This document shows, piece after piece, positions 1 to 12,100 of a DNA stretch of 64,000 nucleotides (positions are counted from its first letter, which is position 1; each line of letters opens with the position of its first letter). A program made the translations under genes and the position numbers. Source of the stretch: Arctopsyche grandis (Eukaryota > Arthropoda > Insecta > Trichoptera > Hydropsychidae); contig NC_135355.1 in the NCBI RefSeq assembly GCF_051622035.1, forward strand, positions 24,159,986 to 24,223,985, given 5' to 3'. The notes beneath the pieces are model-generated. The model searched no databases, was not told where the DNA came from, and was given only the letters and a program-made list of their open reading frames with translations.

Positions 1-262
1 AAGGATCTTGTACTGACCGTTGCCTTTATGGACATTTTCCGAAGAGTGAGGGTGGGTCTTTATAAATGTTACTATCTTTAAAATATAATTTATAATAAAA
101 ATAAAATTAAGTTTATACTGTTTTATTACTTTTTTTCACCATCTAAAAATTGGTGCAACAACTTGTAAATAAGTAATAATATCGTGAAATTAGAAAGATC
201 TTATTAATGTAAGTGTACTGTATTGCTTTTTAATCGTGAATCAAAACGTTTTTAATTTCTAT

Positions 263-366
263 CTAACTCAGGCTAATGTATCTAACACAGGCTAATGTAT
301 CTAACACATGCTAATGTATCTAACACAGGCTAATGTATCTAACACAGGCTAATGTATCTATCACAA
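263..366. repeat. Minisatellite, 19-bp unit, about five copies
   Basis: The unit CTAACACAGGCTAATGTAT is repeated head to tail five times with single-base differences (ACTCAG, ACATGC variants), followed by a degraded sixth partial unit ending in CTATCACAA. Confidence 0.9.
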
Positions 367-1441
367 ACTAAACAAACCTGTGCATTGTCAATTAGAATTA
401 AATCGATAAGAAAAATGACAAACGCGCACAAATTATAACAATGTCGTTTGAATGGCAAATTCGCGCAAAGGTGCTACCGTAACAAGACAAAATACAACCA
501 TATCTAATTGTGACGGGTAGGAAGGAAGTTAAGATGTGGAATGCATCAACATGCTTAATTGGCCCCAATCGCAGGATGGCACACCAGAATCGACAAAGTC
601 GCAGGGCCCCACACAGCCGTAGCAAAGATTTTTTTGCAGAAAATCGGGAACGCCCCCCCCCCCCCAATCGTTTTTTTTTATGATTTAAAGCCTTTTCAAA
701 ATTTTGTTCGGAATTTGGAAAAATCTTTTTTTTTTCATAATATGTTCTTCAACAGGTACCTTTTAATAAATTGTTTCAAAATATGGGGAGCACTGAAAAC
801 CAAACTGTCCTAAGGACGCCATATAATAGAGTTGCCAACTGGGAAAAAGAGGACTTTTTAATGTTAAATTTTGTTGAAAAATCACAATAAAGCCTCGACA
901 TAAAGATCTAGTTTAAATTGTACCATAAGATCGTTTAGAACCGAGACCATTCGAAAGCCTTTCGAAATTTTTTTTGCTAATTCATGAAATCTCGTTGCAC
1001 ATTTTCATTCATTTTCATTTTACCATTAGAAAAATGTTTACTGAGAAGCGTTTTATTTACAAAATAGTGTAACGTAAATTGTACATACATACATATACTA
1101 TACATACATATATGTATAGTTAACGCTTATATAAAAGAAATGTTGGTTTGGCCAAATTTTAAAACTTTCTTATGATACCCTTAATAGACATTTAAATAAC
1201 GTGATATTAAATATTTAAAAAGTCACAACCATAATAAATAAGAAGAGGCTAGTAATAAAGGGCAGCGTTCGGACGATACTTTATGAACAAAAAATGGTTC
1301 ACTATTGTTAATCATATTTTTTTGTTCTCTTGCTTTGTACGGAAATGACGGGGTCTATTGTTATTTGACGAGCACCAAACGAACGCCGAAGTCTGACAAT
1401 AAATGCGATGTATTACCGTTAAAAGTAGAAAGGATTAAAAA

Positions 1442-1509
1442 AAATCACGGCCGTAGCCAGGGGGAGAGCTGCCGTCCTCATAACCCCCCCGTGGCTACGG
1501 CCGTGATTT
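1442..1509. repeat. GC-rich inverted repeat (foldback transposon-like)
   Basis: The left arm AAATCACGGCCGTAGCCA (1442-1459) is matched by its reverse complement at 1492-1509 across a ~32-bp G/C-rich spacer. A related GGCCGTAGTCAGGGGGG sequence follows at about 1582. The pattern fits the ends of a very short foldback DNA transposon. No target-site duplication was identified. Confidence 0.6.
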
Positions 1510-2814
1510 ATATAAGTGGGGTGGAAACTCGCGCACGCCTTAGTAAAGCTGTGCGATAGGATCAGAGAAATTTATATTTCTAGGCCGTAGTCAGGGGGGG
1601 GAGGGGCTATGAGGACGCGATGGGGCGGTGGGCTATGAATGTACATATATGCATTTAACATTTTATTGACCTAAATATACTACTTAAAAGATTCGATTGA
1701 TTTAACAATGTTCGTACGCCAGGGGTTCTCAATCGAGAAGCCACCTGGACGTGATGTTTGTAGAGTTGCTCGGCGGTAAGCGTGACGTGACTTTCCCCCA
1801 ATGGTGCCCGCTGATCGTCGTCTGTGGTCTGGTCTCTGCTGATGGCTCGGCTCTCTGTCTCCCTTTCTCGTACAGTGTGCGTATGCGTGATGTGGGGAGA
1901 AGGAAAATGGCGGGAGATTATATATAATGAAAACAGGTTGTAAATCTGTATGTGAGCCACTGTATTTTAAGTTTAAATGTACAGAGAGCAAGCAGGGGGG
2001 AAGAGAGGAGTTCGTATACAAAGTAGCACGCACGTTAGGGTTTGAGGTTGTGTCAAACTCTACACATGGCTGGTCTCACTTCGAAGAGAGACCAGGGTTC
2101 CTCAATTCACACCGGACGTATACTGGAGCTGATCTCCCAGTATCGTCTGCCGATCAGGCCGAGCTGACCGGTGACTCGGTGGTGGGAACGAAGCTGGGAG
2201 TGAACAGAGGTGTTCACTCGACCGAAGCGGGAGGCGAATAGAAATACGAGAAGCAAGCGTCAACCACCGCTTCCTCTCCAAAACAAAAGCCTGCTTTCTG
2301 GTCGTAATGCCACGAAAGCCGACCATGATACAATTGGTCTGAACAAACAATATAATATGTAACTTGATTTAAATTAATTTTTTTTTCTAAACAAAAATAT
2401 TCAAAATTATTACATAAAAAATATATGTATTATTTTTAATATCTTGACAATATTTTTACAATGGTAGATAAGTTTGGTCGTCGGTCGTGCGTTATGTTGC
2501 ATTTATACGAGGTCAATCGTTAAAGTATTCCACTAAGCCAAGCCAATATTGGGCCTCAGGTAAATGTAGCATACGACAATACATTGTCCCGAAATGGGTT
2601 CGCCGATTAAAGTCATACATAAACACCAGTTGACTATAAATCAATGTATCGCAATCAGTTAATAGTGTACAATCAGCAAGAGAACTATCAGTAGAGGACA
2701 CGAAGGTGCTCGCTAATGTTGACCACCGAATAATGTACCCTTGCATAATCTTTTAATTAAAAACTCACAAGAAAATAGTTAGCCCAGTTGGATGGGGTGA
2801 TTAACCATTAAGTT

Positions 2815-2991
2815 GGCAGTACCGACGTGTCAGTTGCAGTGGCAGTGGCAGTGGCTGTGGAAGTGGTAACGACAGTGGCGCGGCGGGAGCCGTCGGTTGA
2901 GGTTGTGTCCGGTGCGGTTGTATTGCATTGTATCGTATCGAGTGTCTCGTTGTATTGTATTGAACAGCGAGAGCGACACGGCAGCAGCAAT

Positions 2992-3030
<39 letters not shown>
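2815..3030 (+). promoter_or_regulatory. Putative 5' UTR / promoter-proximal region of the myosin gene, with CAG repeat
   Basis: GC content rises sharply just before the myosin start codon. A GCAGTG-type repeat lies near 2833-2860 and a (CAG)n-like run occupies 2981-3029, ending directly before the ATG. The run is interrupted once (CAATAG) and is then continuous. Being upstream of the ATG, it would be transcribed as 5' UTR and not as polyglutamine. Transcription start not determinable. Confidence 0.5.
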
Positions 3031-3031
<1 letters not shown>

Positions 3032-3951
3032 TGGCCACCGATCCCGAGGTGGGCGTGCCTGACTTCGTGCTGGTGGACGAGCTCACCCCCGAGCTGTTCG
3101 TCGACAACTTGCAGCTCAGGTCAGACTTCAAACACCGACGCGTACCGGCTTTTAGGCTTTTGGCCTTTTAGGCTCGCAAACTTTGCGCCAAAATACCAAA
3201 AACACATCCCACTGCACACCCCCTACATTTCGGGGTTTCTTTTATTTTTATAGCTGCGATACGTTCGCGAAAACAATGCGGGCACTTTGCAAAACTTTTG
3301 CAAACACCTTTGTATGCAGACGATAAAAAAACTCGCCAGGTAACTACCAATTATCCTCGTACATCGTCGTTCGCTTTAGACACGGTCCCGAAACATTTTA
3401 CGTGATTTTTTCTGATTGTTTTGATTCTGAATTTATGCGACGATCACGAATTTATTGGGGGGAACGCCCCCCAATAAAAATTTACATTCTTTCGCGTCTT
3501 ATACAAGTTCTTATCTTATGAGTTCATTATCGAATGGTCTCGTTATCGACGATTGCAATTTATGCATGCTTGATCACATTTCGACAATAATCAATTTCAA
3601 TTAATTAAATCCACCTTCCTCAATGTCTTTCATTGGGAACAACCTATATCTATTCCGTTGAATCGTAGATATCGTATCTATTATTTCATATCAAACGATT
3701 GCTGATTGCCTAACATATCTAATATCTAAAGTGTAATTTATCATGCTTTATCAAATAAAAAGTGTAGGCATCGTATTTGAAATAATGATGAAAACCTACA
3801 TGGCTATGTACATTCAATTCCATGTTGAAAAATATATATAATAACTAGAAATATCATCGCTTGGGTGTCGGCATATTCAGTTATTAATTAAAAAAAAATT
3901 AAAAGAAATCTGTCTGTCATATGTTCGATCCGCACGCGGTCGAATTTTTTT

Positions 3952-4031
<80 letters not shown>

Positions 4032-7000
4032 ATTATTTTTTTTTTTCGTTATTGTATTCGTACATTTGGTTAGCAGTGTTTTAGCTGTGACGTACGGGTC
4101 TACCTCACGAGCCCGAAAACGCAAATATCGGAAGGCAAAGATCGAAAATCGAAAGATCTTAAGTCGAAAAATAAAAAAGGGTGCATGGTAAACGGTACAT
4201 ACTCACTTAATTTGCGCGAGTAGGATACAACAGGAACAAGAGGAACAGGTTTTTCCTCACGTATTAATGTGCGCGCGCAGAATACGGGAAGACAAGCCTG
4301 TGTCTCTTGTTCCTGTTGTATCCTGCTCGCGCAAATTAAGTGAGTATGTACCGTTTACCATGCACCCTTTTTTTTTTGATCTTTCGACTTAAGATCTTTC
4401 GATTTTCGATCTTTGCCTTCCGATATTTGCGTTTTCGGGCGTTTCACATTCGGGCCCGTGAGGTAGACCCATTATATATGATATGATGACTTGACACAAA
4501 TCTGAACCGATACTTACTAAATCGTTTAACTTGGTAGAACGAAGAAAAATTCACGATTACTATTAGCCGGCTAAGCTGTTCTAATTAAAAGGAATCGCGT
4601 ACATGTGTACATGTATTTATGGGTTTAATACCTTATTCTAATGTAATGAACATCATAAATACAGATTGTTCTATGTGACATTTAGTGCAAAGATAATATA
4701 TTATATTAATCCAAATATGACACGAATTGCAATCACATCATTTTTATTAAAATTATTACGAAAGTATTCCGATAGTATGTAAATAAATACATGCATTATA
4801 CATAATTATTTATAACGTGCTCAATGTTGTATACATTTACATTCAAAATGGTCTCTCCTTTACAATCGACTTTACATCAAGTATGGAGTTACACTACTGA
4901 TTCGAGTCCTACAACAATGGAATGCTTTTAAAACAATTGTTACGGTGTTGTAATAAGACATTAAAAGTATTCAGTACTCATTGCGCATTTTGAGCTACTA
5001 ACTACCAAGTTTATATGTATTGCTGCACTATTCGAACCTCCGATTCTAGCCGAGATTATAAAATTTCAAATCAATCGGATTCTAATTTTACTCGTGAAAC
5101 TTAAGAAATAATGTTATTCCGCCTAAGGCTAAGCAGACGGTGTGATTGATACAAGAACAGATAGATGACGTCATGTCTTCATAGTAATAAAATCTGATAA
5201 AATAAACCAGAGCTCTATATATTTTCTAGTAATTCTAATGACATCATCTGATTCTCAATGGTCGATGATATTACACCATATGACCTCTCCAATACGCTTT
5301 TAGTTCCTATTGTGTTGTTGTGTACTTGTGACCCAACTTCTTTTCTTGGATATTATCGACTTCACTCAATCTACCACAGCTCCTTAAAGTCACACTTAAA
5401 AGTGTATATTAAAAGTATCAGCTAATAATAAGTTTTTTTTTCTAAAAAACCGACACAATCTTAGTAACACCCTCTTGATACTCATTTACTCATTAAGTAC
5501 ATACATGAGCAAATCATTATTTTGCTTACTACTCATGAATCATGATGTTCATTTACCATTATATCTACTGCACAAACAATGTTTGACCAACGAATTTATG
5601 AAAAAAGATCGCTTGAAATGCATACGTTCACAAAAACAGCATTTGTGTGAACTGCATATATGTACATATGTACAGTGGCGGACTGGCCATACAAGCGAAC
5701 ATGCCCGATGGCATGTGGGCCCCACTATCTGTTAGAAAATATGGGCCCTCAGTAAAATTAATTAACTTTTTAACTATTTCACGTTTGTAAAAATTTATAG
5801 GACTTTGGGACCTAAAGTTTGGGCATTTCAACAAAATACATTTCTTACGATATACACAAGCAACTAATACCTGCTTTAACAGCCCAAGGATCGGTTAACT
5901 CGAAATGTAAGTTTCAACATTTGCGTGGGCCCATTTCCAATCTCAATATTATGTATATAACAATACCTATGTAACAACTACCTACTGAAATAAAAATGGG
6001 AATAAACGAATTTCCATGAATAATATAAACTGAATTGCTTAAAACAATTTCGATAGGAAGATTCATCATCAACCAGCGATTTAAATTTACTTCATACTTT
6101 CAAAATAACATTTGATTATGCTTCGACGATATAGTAAGATTTAAATACACATTTTAAACAGTTTCCGAATATAAAATCTATTCGTAATCTAGACACATCC
6201 ATGTATATAGAAATATAGGATAGGGGCCCCCTCCCCAAAATCCCGATTTTCGATTAACATTAATTGAAAATATTATGCATTTTTTTCAGGGACGTAATTT
6301 GGGAGGGCATAGGGGGGCACTCGCCCCCTAAATTAAGGAGTAGTGTGAATTTAGAAAATATTATGAATTAATGATTAATGAGATACTATGGATCTATGAA
6401 TGCTACGTTTATTTCTTATGTATGTTACATACTTTTGGGTAACTAAAAAAATAATCGCTGCTATGTGCTTTGAAAAAAAAAAATTATTATTTCGAAACAA
6501 GTATATTTTGGTTTTTAAGTGGTATGCCTTGGGTAAAATTCTTAGAAATTGTTCATCCTATGGAGCGAATCGTTCGAAAGGTCCCCTTTACTTTATTTTG
6601 TCTTAAAAACAGATGTGTAACGTTTATTTTTCCAAAAGTTCGTATATTTTTTGTTTAAATTAATATTTTACCGAATCGGTTCAATCACAAATGATTTTAT
6701 TTCTCGTATTTTTATTTTATTCGCAGACGTCCATTCTCTCACAAAACAACGAATGAGATGAATTTAAACTTCATGTGTAACGAATTCGGTCCAAAAAAAG
6801 TTTTAGTTATTTAATAAAATTGCTTTCTGACCAAAACTTTATCAAATTTAGTACATAAAAAATACAAATAACATACAAATACAGTAAATGTGATCAGTGA
6901 TCGGTTCTGAGTTCAAATTTTCGCATGATCACAAAACTTTATCTATTGTTATTACGTACATATGTATGTACATAGATAAAGTGAAAAGACAGTCGGTAGA

Positions 7001-9051
7001 AATCAAGTTAATTGATAGTTTTCTAGTGACTCAGTTAGATGGTCGATTTTTGTTGACCATGTGAAGATTTTTGGAATAATATTTTTTTATAATTATTTTT
7101 TCATAAATAAGCTTATTTTTTTCATAATTTATAACTCAATAAGGCGTATGCAAAGAAAAAGTGTATCCATTTTTATTCCGATATAAACAAGATTTTTTAA
7201 TAAAATTTCAATTTGACCAATGTTTGCCTGCCCCCCCAAGAAAAATTTTTGTTATATGGGGGGGGGGAGACAAATTTTTTTTAACCCTGGGTGGGCCCCG
7301 TTTGACTCCTGGCATGCACTGATTTCAGTCCCAGTCCGCCACTGCATATGTATATCTATGGATGTATACTCTGTATCAATTTAATAATTTGACACAAAGC
7401 TTGAAAGAACATCATCAATAAAATGTATTCTCTGCACGAAATGCTAGTAAAAATCGTACTCATGAAGGTAATTGTGATATTTCTCCTCTTATAATTAAAT
7501 CTGGAAAAAACCATACTATATGGAAGGATTTAATGAAGATTTATAGTTACATTTACATATAAGTTTTTCTCAAAAAAGTTCTGGGAATAGTCGATGAACA
7601 TGTCCCAAAAAATTCCACTAAGCAATAATAATGTTAGTAATGTAATAAACCTACATGATATGGCAAAGTATGCAGAAAAACAACTTATTGAAAAGTTGAG
7701 AACAAGAAAATTCTCAACATACATAGATCAATTAATAAACGCAAACACAGAGTGGTAAAAAAAACCCTATCTATGTCAGGCCAAAACTCACCCCCTGCAG
7801 AGTTTTCGTTGATATATTTTCCATATTTGAAGAAATGTAGGAGTAACTTACGATCCCGACACATGAATGACACACCCATTCACAGCTGGAGTCTACCTAG
7901 GCAAGCCGTGCCGTACGATTCTGTGTCTGCGCCTTACACAGAATACGGGGCATGGAGATTTTTGAGACATTGGAGTGGCGGTGGCATAAAAAAGGTTGGG
8001 AAACACTGATCTACACAGTATTTCCAATCCTGACAACAGATGATCAACACTATTGTATTGTAAACAATGACGCGTTTAGGCGTCGATGCCGCAGACTATC
8101 ATCGGGTCATCTTATTTGACTAATTTTACCCGAGTGACGATTTCAACCGTTTTTGTTACGTAGGTATATACTAATATTTTAATGACATTATTTAAGTGCA
8201 ACGTAATCAACGAAAACCTCATTATGTGCGGTGATTCATGGTTGCGATTGTGCGTATGACACATCATCTGCGTTTTTATGTAACAAACGGAAATAATCAA
8301 TATCAACACCTTTTACGAAGTCGAATTTTGACAAGCTGCGATCGAAAATGGAGAAAATCGTTGGCCGATTGGTCTCCAAGTCAAACAAACTCGCGTACGT
8401 GACCCAAATTTGGATTGGCGAACCTTTTTATTACCAAGCAGTCACACCTATCACCTATCTGTCCATAATATTGTACATATGTATCTACTCCCTGTAGACA
8501 TTCAATTAGTGTATGTTGTGATATCCCAATTAGCCAAAAGTGCCGAGGTATTTGTTATTAACTCTACGTTAGTTTTAGGCTAAATTTCACCCGCAATAAA
8601 ATACGCCATCGTGAGATGACTTTGTACGTGTTCGAGTTGTAAGACCTTCAACGTTTTTAGATTAAACTATGGAAGTGTATTTTCATATATAACAATTGAA
8701 ACTTTTATTTAAAAAAATTGACCTTTACTATTTAGCTGTATCTCCTTTTGCTTGCTTATTTTAAGTCAATCAAAAATATGCCCCATCATTTCAAGTAAAA
8801 TAGTTGCCATTTTGAATTAAAGAAAAAGTTTGAAATATGTCAATTGCAATTTGTTCAAACATTAAAATATTTAATTTTCTTCAAAATAAAGTATTTGATA
8901 ATTTGAGTAGGAAGTTTACAAACTAAGAACTGCAACTGCGTGCATTAAGTAGAGGTTTCCAAATTGTTTGATTGACCTTTGTAATGATAAACATTTACAA
9001 TCTTTATCACAGTCTTTCACTCGTACTAACTTAATTTATTTTATTATATTT

Positions 9052-9136
<85 letters not shown>

Positions 9137-12100
9137 CAGGAAGGCCTAACAGGTAAACCCCAATGCGCCTTCCTAGAAAATTAATTACAAACCTTGCAGC
9201 ATGTTTTATTAAATAAATCGGTGTATTTCGAGAGACTGAAGAACACGAAATTAACAATTAATGAATCGATCCATATGGACATCTATGGATTTAGACTTGT
9301 ACATAATTTTTTACATATGGCACATACATAAATCAAATTCAGATATTTGTGACAGCGGGTAGGATGGTTTTTGCCAATTTGATGGAGGAACCGTTTCAAC
9401 AATGAAATCAGATAAATTGGCAACAAACTCTGATAGGAAGCGATCTTGGAGTCACCATATCAGATATCTAAGTCTGACCAGCAGCGTTAAAGATTAGCAC
9501 GGGATCGACCCCGGTAACCTCTCGGTGCTAAACATAAACACAACCACCGAGCCATACTGCTGGCTGGTAATGTTTAAATTATAAACAATTTAGCTATCAA
9601 AGCAAGGGTAGTGGTGTTTTTGAATACTTATTTGTTTTAAAAAATCACTGACTTAGCTCCAGTGTCTTATAATGAACTCAGATGACACTTTTTGTATCGA
9701 AGAATTCACCCCTCTGATGTTCTACTGACCTGTGTAATTGCATAGCTAATTGCGCTATAATTGTGCATTAAGTCAATGGAGAGTTCAATAAATATAAACT
9801 CTTATTATATCCAAATTGGGTAAAATGTTGCTTTTTTACTATAATATTCATACATTAGTGGTTTAGGCGTGTGTATAGCCTGATCTCATTACGATTCAAA
9901 GTGCGCTTTTGATGATGATGATGACGACGATTATGGCGTCCGGGAAATGAAGCTCTAAAATCATACATAATACATAGTTGAGACTTACAATAGAGGAGAA
10001 AAAAATACGTATATTATTTTTTTATATAGGAATTGAGTAAGATTCTCCGAGTGAGTGAGGACATTCCTTTTCTTTGTAAATAACCCACATGTTTTCGGAT
10101 GTAATGAATCAAAAGCAATTAAGAGTAAACTTAACGTTTTGAGTTGGAATTCATCTGACATGCTGGTTTACTCGTTGCCCTCATAGTGTCTTCTCGTTTG
10201 GGTTAAAAGTTCGTTAACCCATTCAGCTTGTAACTTCATTATGAGGTATTTATTTTATAAATTGTCTTGCATTGTTATATTTGCCGTCGATATTTTAAGA
10301 TGCCTACTATTATTGACTGCAACTTGTCACGACCTTATTTTGGAAACGTATCGATGCACCGTTAGAAGTGCCTCGGGAGCAAATCGTTGACCCAGAACTT
10401 ACATACGCGTGCAACTTGACTTTTTTCATCGAAATCTTTGATTACATTCGTTAAATTCTAGTTCAGTCAGGTAATTATACATAGTTGATTCAATCGTATT
10501 CGGTTTTATTCTAAAATGGTATTACTTACAATTTATTTTGTCTTATTATGGAGTAAATAAGCTAATTAGAAACGACTGATCTTTCCGATTACTGTGCCAA
10601 ACATGAATTTGATTAACCCTTTGAATGCTGACCAACGCCGATTGGCGTTTTGCCAACAAGTCTATGGGCCTGAAAAACGCCGATAGACGTTATATTTTTA
10701 GCATGTACAAAGTAAACAAGAATACTACCCGCCTTTCCAGGTAGCATTGAACATGGGTCGTGTAATCCGTATCATTCATTTGTTAACGTTTATAAAGACT
10801 GGTTTACACCGGAATTTCTGAATTTATAACCATAACAGAATTTCCCGATGGAAATCCCTAACTGCCGAGTATTTTACATTGTGGCTTGGCATTTCTATTG
10901 TGAGCATTAAATTTTAACAACAATGAAGAAGATGGAACTAGTTTTGGAAAAATACATTCATTTATAGACTTATTTTACTTATTTTATATTGCACCTATTT
11001 TATATGTCTCAAGATATAATAGAGAGTCTAAACACACCTTTACAAAACTCGAAATCCTCGGCGGTAGTTATCTGGGGTAGTGATCTAGGGTTTGTTTGGA
11101 TTAGCTACAATTTTTATACCTGCTTTCTATTGGATTTCTAAATAATTCTAGTAAGAAAAAGAAAAGCCTAGTTTTCAAGTAGTAAATAACCCATGAGAAG
11201 ATTTCAACTCCATCAAATTCTACTCCTGCTTTAAACGAAGTCACACTCGTACACATGTACAAAGGACTTCTGTGAATTTTTATTTCACTAACTAGGACAC
11301 CTTTTAGACTAAAAAATTTAAAATGAATATGCTACTCAAAGATTCTATTCTTCCATGCTTAGAGCAGGTATCAAAAATGGAAGATTCGCTTGACTTTGAT
11401 GTGACCTTGCAGATAGCACCGTGAGAGTCCGGTGAGACTTTGGGAATTTTAGGTGAAGTTGGAATCATCCGATATATTATATATCTTGTTAGTGTTTCGA
11501 AATGTGCGTGGAGACATTGACAATGCATTTTTCCCACACACGCGTGTGCACAGATGCACTTTCGTTTTCTATTGCATTGAGAAAACTCGTTTGACAGCTT
11601 TTGCGCGTCCGTGGGTTGTCCAAGAAGTGTTCCAGGTTCACCTGACCCAATCAGTGGTTCTGAATTTCGCATAATTTGTACATTGCATGCTTAATGTACA
11701 TATCAAATTTTACTAATTGAATATGTATGCACATAAATTCGATAAAATGAATCCATAGATACATCGAATACACTTGTTATGGCTTCGACCTACTCGTAAA
11801 TGTTGACTTTTATATTTTTACAAGGCTTTTCTATATTTTATTCCTTCTTTTTTGTTAATGCTAATCGTACAAATATGTACGTATTATGTCGGTATGCGAT
11901 TACCTTCGTCATGTTCAATTTTAACCGTTTAGTACGTAATTTACTATCAGGAAACCGCAAATATACACGTTGTACCATTCTACTGATAACATGTCTCTAC
12001 GAGCACTCAATTATTCATTCTATTGTTTCTTAAATTAATCATATACTTTTAAATTAAGAATGTGTTTTGCTTGCAGTGATTGCTATCGCGTTTCAGTTTT

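Larger units (their letters stand above)
1..2814. other. Upstream intergenic sequence with repeats, no confident gene
   Basis: AT-rich sequence upstream of the myosin gene. It holds a 19-bp minisatellite (263-366), a GC-rich hairpin (1442-1509) and a more GC-rich segment at about 1690-2300. That segment has open frames of about 100 codons on both strands, but none has a recognisable domain or splice structure. A short hairpin lies in it near 2070-2098 (arms GGTCTC and GAGACC). Possible hAT-like ends (GGGTTCTCAA type) occur at 1722. I see no supported gene here. Confidence 0.5.

Noticed and set aside
263..366. Regular repeats resembling a CRISPR array
   Set aside because: Units are directly adjacent with no spacers, in a eukaryotic genome; it is a minisatellite.
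1927..2241. 104-codon plus-strand frame upstream of the myosin gene
   Set aside because: No recognisable domain, overlapping frames of similar length on the other strand, and no link to exon 1.
2808..3131. Minus-strand 107-codon frame with a polyleucine run
   Set aside because: It is the antisense of the CAG repeat and of myosin exon 1, and has no domain or splice context.
4096..4470. Possible microRNA precursor hairpin
   Set aside because: The arms are over 150 bp, multi-copy and flanked by target duplications in two other copies, so it is a transposon.
9051..9257. Open frames of alternating Ile/Tyr on both strands (also near 40.6, 50.0 and 58.5 kb)
   Set aside because: They are translations of (TA)n microsatellites and have no coding meaning.
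9500..9554. tRNA gene
   Set aside because: Only the A and B boxes are present; no acceptor stem or anticodon arm can be folded convincingly. A SINE head fits better.
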